DNA of 64,000 nt from Pseudomonadota bacterium (lineage in GTDB: Bacteria; Pseudomonadota; Gammaproteobacteria; Eutrophobiales; Eutrophobiaceae), in NCBI GenBank assembly GCA_013112535.1, contig JABFGI010000006.1, positions 1-64,000 on the forward strand, written 5' to 3'. A model generated the notes under the pieces. It was not told where the DNA came from, searched no databases, and saw only the letters and a list, made by a program, of their open reading frames with translations. The position numbers and the translations under genes were made by a program. This document shows, in pieces, positions 8,505-16,745 of this stretch. Position 1 is the first letter of the stretch. Every line of letters begins with the position of its first letter.

Positions 8505-9506
8505 ATGGATATTCTTGAAGAAAATAAATCACTTTTGAAAGCAATTGCTTCGGCTATTTTGATTTTAATTATTCTGATGTTGGTCTTAATGTTTTATTGG
8601 GACACAGAATCTGACTTGTTTGATGTAAAAAAACAAAGCCAGTATCGCAATCAGGGTAGTACGCAGTTTGTTACCGGCTATGTCACTACGGCAACGATGA
8701 TAGAAGTCGCAGAAACCTTATTAAATAAACGTGGTGGATACTTAAGTAATGACATCATGCCGCCGGGTGTAATGATGGATAACATTCCTAATTGGGAATT
8801 TGGGGTGTTAACTCAATTGCGAGATTTGGGGCGATCAATGCGTAATGATTTTAGTCGTTCACAAACACAATCAATTGAAGATAAAGATTTAATGACTGCC
8901 GACCCACAATTTCATTTCGATTCCGAATCATGGATATTGCCGGCAACTGAAGGTGAATATAAAAAAGGCATTGATGCACTAAATAATTATTTGAGACGTT
9001 TGTCTGATCCGAATGAACAGGACGCCCAGTTTTTTTCCCGTGCAGATAATTTACGTGACTGGTTAGCTATAGTTGAAAAAAGACTAGGCAGTCTATCGCA
9101 ACGTTTAAGTGCCAGTGTCGGGCAGGCAAGAGTGAATACTGATCTTGAAGGTGATGCAGAAGCGACGCAATCAACCGTTAAACCAGATCTTGTTCAGGTT
9201 AAAACACCGTGGTTGGAAATTGATGATATTTTTTATGAAGCACGTGGCACCTGCTGGGCATTAGTTCATTTTATGCATGCGATTGAATATGATTTGCATG
9301 ATGTACTACAAAAGAAAAATGCATTAGTGAGCTTACGGCAAATCATTCGCGAACTTGAAGCAACCCAGGATATGGTCTGGAGTCCGGTGATATTAAATGG
9401 CACAGGTTTTGGCTTTGTCGCAAACCATTCACTGGTAATGGCATCCTATATTTCCAGTGCTAATGCAGCCGTGATTGATCTTAGAAATTTGTTAGAGCAG
9501 GGGTAA
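8505..9506 (+). CDS. DUF2333-family membrane-anchored protein
   Basis: A 333-aa protein matching the DUF2333 family of proteobacteria. One N-terminal membrane helix (LKAIASAILILIILMLVLMF) is followed by a large soluble domain. Characteristic stretches are VTGYVTTATMIEVAETLLNK, GGYLSNDIMPPGV, NWEFGVLTQLRDL and IDDIFYEARGTCWALVHFMH. The function is unknown. An AAGGA site precedes ATG 8505. The gene converges on the ABM monooxygenase gene, whose stop is 2 bp away. Confidence 0.75.
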   Translation: MDILEENKSLLKAIASAILILIILMLVLMFYWDTESDLFDVKKQSQYRNQGSTQFVTGYVTTATMIEVAETLLNKRGGYLSNDIMPPGVMMDNIPNWEFGVLTQLRDLGRSMRNDFSRSQTQSIEDKDLMTADPQFHFDSESWILPATEGEYKKGIDALNNYLRRLSDPNEQDAQFFSRADNLRDWLAIVEKRLGSLSQRLSASVGQARVNTDLEGDAEATQSTVKPDLVQVKTPWLEIDDIFYEARGTCWALVHFMHAIEYDLHDVLQKKNALVSLRQIIRELEATQDMVWSPVILNGTGFGFVANHSLVMASYISSANAAVIDLRNLLEQG

Positions 9507-9508
9507 TA

Positions 9509-9781
9509 TTACTCTGTTTTGTAATATCGCTTAACATTTTTAGTTACAGCACCCCAGGTAGATGAACGCACTCTGTCTTGATGTTTTAAAAATGAGTCTT
9601 TATTTCTAAACTCTTCATAAACGTTAAATTTATACTTATTATCTTTATCTTGAGTTACTTTAAACTTTAAGCATCCAATTTCTCTTCTGCTTAAATCAAT
9701 ATGGGTTGCTAATTCTCGTATAACAGTTTCTAAATCTACTTCGGGAATAATAATAAAACCTTTTAGTGTAAACTTTGACAA
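9509..9781 (-). CDS. Antibiotic-biosynthesis-monooxygenase (ABM) domain protein
   Basis: A 90-aa single-domain protein with the ABM/ferredoxin-like fold: KGFIIIPEVDLETVIRELATHIDLSRREIGCLKFKVTQD... YKFNVYEEFRNKDSFLKHQDRVRSSTW. Such proteins are usually small dimeric quinol monooxygenases or heme-degrading-like enzymes, but the substrate cannot be told. The start appears to be TTG 9781 with no clear ribosome binding site. It stands alone between the convergent DUF2333 gene and the YVTN gene. Confidence 0.65.
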   Translation of the reverse strand: MSKFTLKGFIIIPEVDLETVIRELATHIDLSRREIGCLKFKVTQDKDNKYKFNVYEEFRNKDSFLKHQDRVRSSTWGAVTKNVKRYYKTE

Positions 9782-9823
9782 AGTAAATTTATTGTCTTAT
9801 TAGTGGGGATATAAATATAAAAA

Positions 9824-10780
9824 TTATCTTGATATAAACTGTCCGTAAGCTCTTGAACCTTCGCCCGTTTTTATAGTATCCGTTACTTCTAATGTTTTTG
9901 TATCAATGACCGTTACAGTTCCGTCAAACCAGTTTGCAACATAGATACTTTTCCCATCAGGGTGAATATTGATTCCTTCTGGCATTTCACCAACATAGAT
10001 TTTTTTTATTTCTTTGAACGATGTTCTGTCAACAACTGAAACGCTGCTGTCCCTTTTATTGGTTACAAATAAATGATTATTAGTTTTATCAATTGAAACA
10101 ATATAAGGAAAAGTGTCAACGGGGAAAGTGTTAATCACTTTTGCCATTTTGATATCAATAACATAAACGTCTTCTGACTGTACGTTTACGACATAAAGTC
10201 GTTGCTTGTCATAATCAGGTGTAATACCAAAAGGTGCTTTACCCACTTTAATATCAGCCAGTATTTCTCCAGACGCACTGTCAACAAACAGCACTGCATT
10301 ATCTTTTTTGTTCGCGACAAATAAGATTTTATCATCATTTGATATTGCGATACCGGATGGTGCATCTCCTACTGGAAATTCATTTTCAACTTTTAAACTT
10401 TGAGTATTAACAGTAAATACGGTATCCATAAACCAGTCAGCAATAAACAATTTCTTATTGTCATGACTCAGCGTCATGGCGAGGGGAGCCTGTCCGACTT
10501 TAATGGTTTTAATAACTTCGAGTGAATTAGTATCGATAATACTGATTTCCTGGTTTCCAGGATTCGATACATAAACATATTTATTGTCAAAGCTGGCAAC
10601 AACACCTGCGGGCTTAATACCAACTTTAATTGTTTTGATAACAGATTTATTGGCAGTATTAATAACTGAAACAGTATTTTCGAGCTGGTTCGTTATAAAG
10701 GCGAGATTTTGGGCCAAAGCAGAATTTGCTAAGGCCCAAAATGCTAAGACGTATAAAAAATCTTTGAATCTAGAGTCCAA
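9824..10780 (-). CDS. YVTN-repeat beta-propeller protein, exported
   Basis: A 318-aa exported beta-propeller. A signal peptide (ending ANSALAQN) precedes about seven repeats of ~42 residues with the pattern 'V.VIDT.....i.tI.VG..P.gi..s.D...lyV.N' (for example VSVINTANKSVIKTIKVGIKP and VTVIDTKTLEVTDTIKTGEG). YVTN/surface-antigen propellers of this kind accompany PQQ-dependent or amine dehydrogenases in some bacteria. It starts 9 bp after the MxaD-like gene's stop, so the two form an operon. The start is TTG 10780, with no strong ribosome binding site seen. The binding partner is unknown. Confidence 0.75.
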   Translation of the reverse strand: MDSRFKDFLYVLAFWALANSALAQNLAFITNQLENTVSVINTANKSVIKTIKVGIKPAGVVASFDNKYVYVSNPGNQEISIIDTNSLEVIKTIKVGQAPLAMTLSHDNKKLFIADWFMDTVFTVNTQSLKVENEFPVGDAPSGIAISNDDKILFVANKKDNAVLFVDSASGEILADIKVGKAPFGITPDYDKQRLYVVNVQSEDVYVIDIKMAKVINTFPVDTFPYIVSIDKTNNHLFVTNKRDSSVSVVDRTSFKEIKKIYVGEMPEGINIHPDGKSIYVANWFDGTVTVIDTKTLEVTDTIKTGEGSRAYGQFISR

Positions 10781-10789
10781 AGTAATTGT

Positions 10790-11323
10790 TTATTTACTTT
10801 CGAAAGATGCTTTCAAACCATTTAACGTTTTTGTATGTAAGGCTTCGACAGCTGCTTTACATACGGAATCAGTCCGATCAGGTGGAGGTGATTTTCCTTC
10901 AAATGAGCTATATGCCGTACCACGAATTTTGACCTTTGAGCCAGAGCTGCTTTCGGCGACAGATAAAAAAGACCCCATAGAACGGATTGGCATACCTTTT
11001 ATAACTCTACCTTCTTCTACCTTTAACGTAGTGAGCATCCGTTTTCGATCAGCTTGAACTTTAGTCACTTCTTCTTTTAGAACTTCTCCATTATCCAGGG
11101 TAAGTTCTCTAAAAGCACCTAAGCCTTCACCAGTAGACGAGCATTCAGTGATAGACTCATTCCAGTCTTTGACTGAGCAGAGGTTATTCACCACAGCCCA
11201 AACTTCATCAGGGCTGGCATTCACTTCGATTTCTAAATCGAATTTTAGAGGCGTTGGGCCATGGGCCGATGCCAATGCCGGAGTAAGTAAAATACTTAAC
11301 AGGCTTAGTTTAAGGAATTTCAT
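10790..11323 (-). CDS. MxaD-like SRPBCC-family periplasmic protein
   Basis: A 177-aa exported SRPBCC (START-like) domain protein. The signal peptide ends at ALASA, and the mature N-terminus HGPTPLKFDLEIEVNASPDEVW resembles MxaD. In methylotrophs MxaD is encoded with the PQQ methanol dehydrogenase and influences electron transfer to cytochrome cL. Two cysteines (NNLCSVKDW and SVCKAAVEAL) could pair. GGAGAT lies 8 bases upstream of ATG 11323. It is followed at once by the YVTN propeller gene. No PQQ dehydrogenase or cytochrome gene is in the window, so the MxaD-type function is only suggested. Confidence 0.65.
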   Translation of the reverse strand: MKFLKLSLLSILLTPALASAHGPTPLKFDLEIEVNASPDEVWAVVNNLCSVKDWNESITECSSTGEGLGAFRELTLDNGEVLKEEVTKVQADRKRMLTTLKVEEGRVIKGMPIRSMGSFLSVAESSSGSKVKIRGTAYSSFEGKSPPPDRTDSVCKAAVEALHTKTLNGLKASFESK

Positions 11324-11371
11324 TATTATCGATCTCCAATGAACTATTTATTTCAAATTAATTATTATTTT

Positions 11372-11413
11372 TCTACATCTACTTGAATGTAGACGACTTC
11401 ACATTGGTGAAGT
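11372..11413 (-). promoter_or_regulatory. Two adjacent perfect inverted repeats upstream of the MxaD-like gene
   Basis: TCTACAT (11372-11378) pairs with ATGTAGA (11387-11393) across 8 bases. Two bases further, ACTTCAC (11396-11402) pairs with GTGAAGT (11407-11413) across ATTG. Both are exact 7-bp stems. They lie 50-90 bp upstream of the MxaD-like start in a gene-free gap of about 360 bp (11324-11682). They could be operators or a structured leader. Nothing else was recognised in the gap apart from AT-rich DNA and the glycerate kinase ribosome binding site. Confidence 0.4.
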
Positions 11414-11682
11414 TCAAGGGCGCATAGTTTAAAGACTCTATTCGACTATGGCTATGTTATGTCTGAATTTAATGAAAAATTCTGAAATTTGCTTAATTTT
11501 GAGCAAAAAACGCGAATTTTCATTCATCAGGAAAAAGTTTTTTTATATTGAATAAATGGCTTAAACTACCCTTAATCAGGCCTGATATGTATGAATGCAG
11601 CGTCAGGTTATAACAATTATAAGTAGATACTCATTCAATATATTCACAGATATTGCAATTCCGTCGCTGGAGGACGTTTTTG

Positions 11683-12855
11683 ATGAAAATTATTCTTGCC
11701 CCCGATTCCTTTAAGGAAAATTTAACCTCGTTACAAGTAGCTGCAGCACTCGAAAAAGGAGTTAAACGCGTTTTGCCTAATGCCTTGTGTGTAAAAGTGC
11801 CCATGGCTGATGGTGGTGAAGGAACAGTGCAGTCCCTGGTTGATGGCACCGGAGGTAAATTTCTACGTAAAAAAGTGACTGGTCCCGCTGGAAATAAAGT
11901 TTCAGCACGTTACGGAATGCTGGCTGATGGCGAAACAGCAGTGATTGAAATGGCTGAAGCATCGGGCTTACATCTTGTCAGTGGAAAAACTCAAAATCCT
12001 CTTAAAACGACAACTTATGGCACCGGTGAATTAATGCTGGATGCGGCTAAAAGAGGAGCCAAAAGAATTATTATTGGTATTGGTGGTTCTGCAACCAATG
12101 ATGGTGGGGTCGGTATGGCACAAGCACTGGGCATTCGTTTTTTGAATAAACAGGGCCGTGAAATTACTGAACACGGTACTGGCGGTATGATTAATAAAAT
12201 TGCCAGTATTGATATGAAAGCGCTGGATCCATTAATTAAAAAAACAAAAGTGATTGTGGCCTGTGATGTTAATAATCCATTGTGTGGCAAGAACGGTGCT
12301 TCAAATGTATTTGGCCCACAAAAAGGAGCGACGCCGGTAATGGTTAAAATGCTTGATGCTAATTTAAAACATCTAGCCACGATTATTAAACAGGATTTAA
12401 AAAAGAATGTGATTAATGTTAGAGGTGCCGGTGCTGCTGGTGGCCTTGGTGCAGGTTTACTCGCTTTTACCAAAGCAAAAATGAAGAGTGGTGTTGATAT
12501 TGTTATTGAAGCGACTGATTTGCATAGGCATTTAAAGGGTGCTGATTTGGTTATTACAGGTGAAGGTCGGGTTGATTTTCAAACTGCATTTGGAAAAACA
12601 CCTTCTGGCGTCGCTAAAGCAGCACGTAAACATCGTATTCCTACTGTTGCGATTGGTGGTGGTATTACTGACGATGCTAATGGTGTGTTTAAACACGGTA
12701 TTGATGGATTAGAAAGTGCTTGTGCGCGAGATATGTCATTAGAAGTAGCGATCAATAATTCTAAACCACATCTTGCTAATGCTGCTGAGAGAGTCATTCG
12801 TTTAATCCTGATTGGTAAAAAAATGGAAATTAGTAAACGTAGAAAACGGAAATAA
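11683..12855 (+). CDS. Glycerate kinase (GarK/GlxK family)
   Basis: This enzyme phosphorylates D-glycerate with ATP to phosphoglycerate. The 390 aa fit the GarK-type family of ~380 aa. The N-terminus MKIILAPDSFKENLTS is the family signature. It is followed by VPMADGGEGTVQSLVDGTGG, IIGIGGSATNDGGVGMAQALG, ACDVNNPLCGKNGAS and LVITGEGRVDFQTAFGKTPSGVA. The frame is open back to 11653, but ATG 11683 has GGAGGAC about 9 bases upstream and begins the conserved sequence. The last ~15 residues are strongly basic (KKMEISKRRKRK). It is followed in the same direction by avtA, 52 bp downstream. Confidence 0.92.
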   Translation: MKIILAPDSFKENLTSLQVAAALEKGVKRVLPNALCVKVPMADGGEGTVQSLVDGTGGKFLRKKVTGPAGNKVSARYGMLADGETAVIEMAEASGLHLVSGKTQNPLKTTTYGTGELMLDAAKRGAKRIIIGIGGSATNDGGVGMAQALGIRFLNKQGREITEHGTGGMINKIASIDMKALDPLIKKTKVIVACDVNNPLCGKNGASNVFGPQKGATPVMVKMLDANLKHLATIIKQDLKKNVINVRGAGAAGGLGAGLLAFTKAKMKSGVDIVIEATDLHRHLKGADLVITGEGRVDFQTAFGKTPSGVAKAARKHRIPTVAIGGGITDDANGVFKHGIDGLESACARDMSLEVAINNSKPHLANAAERVIRLILIGKKMEISKRRKRK

Positions 12856-12907
12856 ACATTCTATTAAATTCTAATTATTCATTTTTTGCACATTATTCTG
12901 TTTAGTT

Positions 12908-14155
12908 ATGAAATTTTCAAAGTTTGCGTCGCGTTTCACTGATGATTCCGGAATTGTTCAACTCATGGATGATCTGGGTAGTGCTATGTCGGGTAACTCT
13001 GATGTACTAATGTTGGGCGGCGGAAACCCTAGTCATATCCCGGGAGTACAGCAATATTTTCGAGATTCATTGCATAGACTGATTGATAATCCTTCCTTGT
13101 TTTGTCATGCCGTTGGTAATTATGAATTACCACAGGGCAATCAGGACTTTATCAATGCGATAGTCAATATGATGAATGAACAGTATCAATGGGGGATTAG
13201 CTCGGAAAATGTTGCATTAACCATTGGCAGCCAATCGGCTTTTTTCTTTTTATTTAATATGTTGGCAGGAGAAGATAGCAGAGGTAATCATAATCAGATA
13301 TTACTGCCATTAACACCAGAATATATTGGATACTCTGATGTTGGGTTATCGGATAATATGTTTTATTCTTATAGACCATTGATAGAAAAACTGGATGATC
13401 GTTTTTTTAAATATCATGTTGATTTTGATAACTTAAAAGTTCGTGATAATACAGCGGCTATATGTGTTTCAAGACCGACTAATCCAACTGGAAATGTTTT
13501 ATCTGATGAAGAGGTTTTTAAACTTATGTCATTAGCTGAAACAAATAATATCCCGTTGATCGTTGATAATGCTTACGGCGAACCATTTCCCAATATTATA
13601 TTTACTGAAACCAAACCTGTTTGGAATAAAAATATTATTTATTGCATGAGTTTATCTAAAGTAGGAATGCCGGGTACACGTACCGGCATTGTTATAGCAG
13701 ATAAAGCGGTGGTTGAATTAATTCGTAATATGAATGCTGTTATAAATTTGTCGACAGCTAATTTTGGCGCAATGATAGCGAAAGATTTAATTAGTAGTGG
13801 TGAGATATTGCGTTTATCGCAATTGTTAATAAAACCGTATTATCAAAAAAAGGTCGAACATGCTGTTGAGCTTATCCGTAAAGAGTTTGCAGGCATTGAT
13901 TATTATATACATAAACCGGAAGGCGCGATGTTTTTATGGCTTTGGTTCCCGGGATTACCCATCACATCAAATGAATTGTACGAACGTTTAAAAGAAAACG
14001 GTGTGCTTGTGATTTCCGGCTCGCATTTTTTTCCGGGTTTGGAAGATGATTGGAGTCATAAACACCAATGCATTCGTATTACCTATTCAATGGAAGAATC
14101 AGTGGTTGAAAAAGGGATTAAAAAAATTGCGCAAGAATTAAAAGCTCTTGTGTAA
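12908..14155 (+). CDS. avtA: Valine-pyruvate aminotransferase
   Basis: This PLP-dependent class I aminotransferase exchanges amino groups between pyruvate/alanine and valine/2-oxoisovalerate. The 415 aa match E. coli AvtA in length and align along the whole sequence. Shared stretches include LMLGGGNPSHIPGVQQYF, SQSAFFFLFNM, PLTPEYIGYSD, ICVSRPTNPTGNV, IVDNAYGEPFPNIIF and HKPEGAMFLWLWFPGLPIT. The PLP lysine is in CMSLSKVGMPGTRTGI. The gene converges on sohB, with 5 bp between the stops. Confidence 0.93.
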   Translation: MKFSKFASRFTDDSGIVQLMDDLGSAMSGNSDVLMLGGGNPSHIPGVQQYFRDSLHRLIDNPSLFCHAVGNYELPQGNQDFINAIVNMMNEQYQWGISSENVALTIGSQSAFFFLFNMLAGEDSRGNHNQILLPLTPEYIGYSDVGLSDNMFYSYRPLIEKLDDRFFKYHVDFDNLKVRDNTAAICVSRPTNPTGNVLSDEEVFKLMSLAETNNIPLIVDNAYGEPFPNIIFTETKPVWNKNIIYCMSLSKVGMPGTRTGIVIADKAVVELIRNMNAVINLSTANFGAMIAKDLISSGEILRLSQLLIKPYYQKKVEHAVELIRKEFAGIDYYIHKPEGAMFLWLWFPGLPITSNELYERLKENGVLVISGSHFFPGLEDDWSHKHQCIRITYSMEESVVEKGIKKIAQELKALV

Positions 14156-14160
14156 TCAGG

Positions 14161-15147
14161 TTACCCGCGCCCATCAATTGAATCTAAGAGGTTTGCGCCT
14201 AGCGAAAACAGCTTTTCTGAAACCGGCTTTTTTCGTTCATATTTAACTTCAAAAACATCTGCTTCTTTTGCAGCATTCGTTAAGTAATCATCACTGGTAA
14301 TTAATTCATCAACAAGATTGAGTTCAATCGCACGTTTACCGAACCAGTGTTCACCAGTTGCAATTTTATCTATATCTACTTGTTCTCGACTATCTTTTAC
14401 AAACTCTTTAAATAGCTTGTGTGTATCCTCCAGTTCTTCTTTGAATTTTTCCCTGTCTTTATCAGTATTTTCACCAAATAACGTTAGGGTCCTTTTGTGA
14501 TCGCCAGCTGTAATCTGTTCAAAATCAATATCCATTTTTTTCAGTAAACGATGAAAATTGGGTATTTGTGCTAATACACCTATAGAACCAATAATTGCAA
14601 AAGGTGCAGCAATAATTTTATCTGCGACACATGCCATCATATAACCACCACTCGCGGCAACTTTATCAACAGCAGCCGTTAACTTTATATCTTTATCTTT
14701 GATTCGTTTAAGTTGTGACGCGCCGAGACCATAACCATGAACAGTTCCTCCGCCACTCTCTAAAATCACCAGGACTTCATCTTTTTTTTCAGCAATGGTT
14801 AATATTGCGGTTATTTCTTCTCTTAATGATGAAACAGTGCTGGCTCTTATATCGCCAACAAAGTTTAGTACGAATAATTTTTTTCTATCTTCTGATGATT
14901 CTTTTTCTTTAAGTTCTTTTTTATGTTCTTTAATATATTTTTTAAATTCTTTCTTGTTTAACACTTGCTGATTAAGCATAAGACTCATCGTGTCATATTT
15001 CTCATTTATATTTTTTATAACGAGATGTTCGTTATCACCTTTTGCACGCATAACAATGAATATAAGTGAACCAGTAATAATGACGAGAATGATTGAAACA
15101 GTACTTAATTTGGCGAGAAACATCCCATATTCAGTTAAAAATTCCAC
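14161..15147 (-). CDS. sohB: SohB inner-membrane serine peptidase (S49 family)
   Basis: A 328-aa membrane-anchored signal-peptide-peptidase-like protease. An N-terminal membrane helix (LSTVSIILVIITGSLIFIVM) and a charged linker are followed by the S49 core. The core shows ESGGGTVHGYGLGASQL and VDKVAASGGYMMACVADKI, with the nucleophile serine in ASGGY, then GSIGVLAQIPNFHRLLKKM. It is slightly shorter than E. coli SohB. It lies next to, and on the same strand as, the chemosensory gene block, but about 140 bp separate them and it is probably independent. Confidence 0.88.
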   Translation of the reverse strand: MEFLTEYGMFLAKLSTVSIILVIITGSLIFIVMRAKGDNEHLVIKNINEKYDTMSLMLNQQVLNKKEFKKYIKEHKKELKEKESSEDRKKLFVLNFVGDIRASTVSSLREEITAILTIAEKKDEVLVILESGGGTVHGYGLGASQLKRIKDKDIKLTAAVDKVAASGGYMMACVADKIIAAPFAIIGSIGVLAQIPNFHRLLKKMDIDFEQITAGDHKRTLTLFGENTDKDREKFKEELEDTHKLFKEFVKDSREQVDIDKIATGEHWFGKRAIELNLVDELITSDDYLTNAAKEADVFEVKYERKKPVSEKLFSLGANLLDSIDGRG

Positions 15148-15291
15148 TATTGTTAAACCTCTTCTTACATTTCAGCATCAATAACTTCTTATTATAACGA
15201 TATAAAGCACGAGCAGGACATAAATTCGTGTGAGTAAAGTATGTCAGAAGGGATAAATTCTAAATATTATTTTGGATAGGGAAGTGGCTAG

Positions 15292-16650
15292 CTACTTTAT
15301 CCAGTCTAAACCTAGAATCACATCGTTTGCTGATTGAAAACGTTCATCCGGTTCTTTTGCCAAAAGACCGTCAATAAGCGGTTGATATTTCGCTAACTTT
15401 TCCGGTAGTTTAGGAATAGGAGCATGTAAATGCATGGATATTAATTGAGCGATTGAATTTGCTGTATAGGGACGTTCGTTAGTCAGCATTTGGTAAATCA
15501 TGATACCAAGGCTATACAAATCACTGCGATGATCAATTGGCATGCTGGCTGCCTGTTCGGGACTCATATAATAAGGAGTGCCAACAATATGATTATTGAT
15601 AGTAATGTCTTCAACATCACCGGTTAAATTCTTCGCTGCACCAAAATCTGTAATAGCTAATGTGCCATCTGTTCTGAATAAAACATTTCCGGGTTTGATA
15701 TCACGATGTACGATATTTATATCATGGACGGCAACAAGTCCCATACACATTTGACGAGTGTATTCGATTGCAGTTTCTAAATCTATACCTGTCTGGAGCT
15801 TTTTTGCCAGATCGCCACCAGGGAAGTTCTCCATAGCGATATAGGCAAAATCTGATGCAAATGCTCTTTCGTCGATAGATACGATGTGAGGATGATCGAG
15901 ACAGGAAATCAAAGTATATTCCTGCATGAAACGTTTTAATGCCAGCGGATCTTCATGCCCTTCTGTGAACATTATTTTTAATACAACTTCTCTATCTTCT
16001 TCTATCGGTCTGGCTAGTAATACAACAGACATACCTCCCCGGCCAATTTCTTTTAGTAATTCATAACCGGGAACAACTAAACCAAATTTTTCCATTTGGT
16101 CGTCTGTAATGGAAAGTGGATCAGAGTCTTCTGTTAGATTAAAGAAATTATCTTCTTCAGTTTCTTCATGGAAAAGTAAATCGGGTAAGTGAGTTGCCTC
16201 AGAAATAGTCGCATCATTTACATGTTCTGCAACCACCGTTTGGTTCGCCAATATAGTGCTTTGTTTGTCTGATAATGAAAAAACATCATCTAACGTCGCT
16301 TTTATTGTTTCTGCAGAAATATCTCCTTTGTCGATAAAATCAATTGCGCCTGACTTTAGTGCATCAACGGCTACCTTTGTATTGCCAACAGCTGTTATCA
16401 TTATAACAGGTGGCATATTCGGTATTGTACTAAAGTGAATCATCCAGCCCAGACCATTTTCCCGCCCTAGTCCCAGATCATAATCAAGTAAAACCAAATC
16501 GTAATTATCCCATGGAAAACTATCACCGGGTAAACCTTTATCTTTCGGATCGTAATCTACGATATCGAAGTCTTCGTATTCATTTAAGATGTAATGTCTT
16601 ATTAGTACACGAAAATCTTCAGAATCATCAATGAGTAAAATGCGAGTCAA
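15292..16650 (-). CDS. Response-regulator receiver fused to a Ser/Thr protein kinase
   Basis: This 452-aa protein has a CheY-like receiver at residues 1-125 (LLIDDS acidic pocket, phospho-acceptor Asp56 in LVLLDYDLG, ITAVGN, Lys in DFIDKGD). A ~65-residue acidic linker leads to a Hanks-type kinase at ~195-452. The kinase has the glycine loop GRGGMSVV, Lys225 in VVLKIM, HRDIKPGN (Asp317) and DFGAAK (Asp335), so it should be active. There is no membrane segment. The receiver contains the segment DYDPKDKGLPGDSFPW, shared with the FimX-like protein of this cluster. It is the last gene of the chemosensory block, downstream of the CheA-like kinase, its probable phosphodonor. The kinase substrate is unknown. 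Confidence 0.85.
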   Translation of the reverse strand: MTRILLIDDSEDFRVLIRHYILNEYEDFDIVDYDPKDKGLPGDSFPWDNYDLVLLDYDLGLGRENGLGWMIHFSTIPNMPPVIMITAVGNTKVAVDALKSGAIDFIDKGDISAETIKATLDDVFSLSDKQSTILANQTVVAEHVNDATISEATHLPDLLFHEETEEDNFFNLTEDSDPLSITDDQMEKFGLVVPGYELLKEIGRGGMSVVLLARPIEEDREVVLKIMFTEGHEDPLALKRFMQEYTLISCLDHPHIVSIDERAFASDFAYIAMENFPGGDLAKKLQTGIDLETAIEYTRQMCMGLVAVHDINIVHRDIKPGNVLFRTDGTLAITDFGAAKNLTGDVEDITINNHIVGTPYYMSPEQAASMPIDHRSDLYSLGIMIYQMLTNERPYTANSIAQLISMHLHAPIPKLPEKLAKYQPLIDGLLAKEPDERFQSANDVILGLDWIK

Positions 16651-16745
16651 TAGAATATATCCTGATTAGATGCCTGAATTAGGAGGGTATTTAAGATAAT
16701 TAAAAAAATATACTAAATCAATAAATTATAAGTTTAAAATTGAAC

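Noticed and set aside
10584..11057. 157-codon plus-strand frame across the YVTN/MxaD-like junction
   Set aside because: It is antisense to two well-supported exported proteins and bridges their intergenic gap by chance.
12015..12473. 152-codon minus-strand frame
   Set aside because: It is antisense to glycerate kinase; its Pro/Ile-rich composition is typical of a shadow frame.
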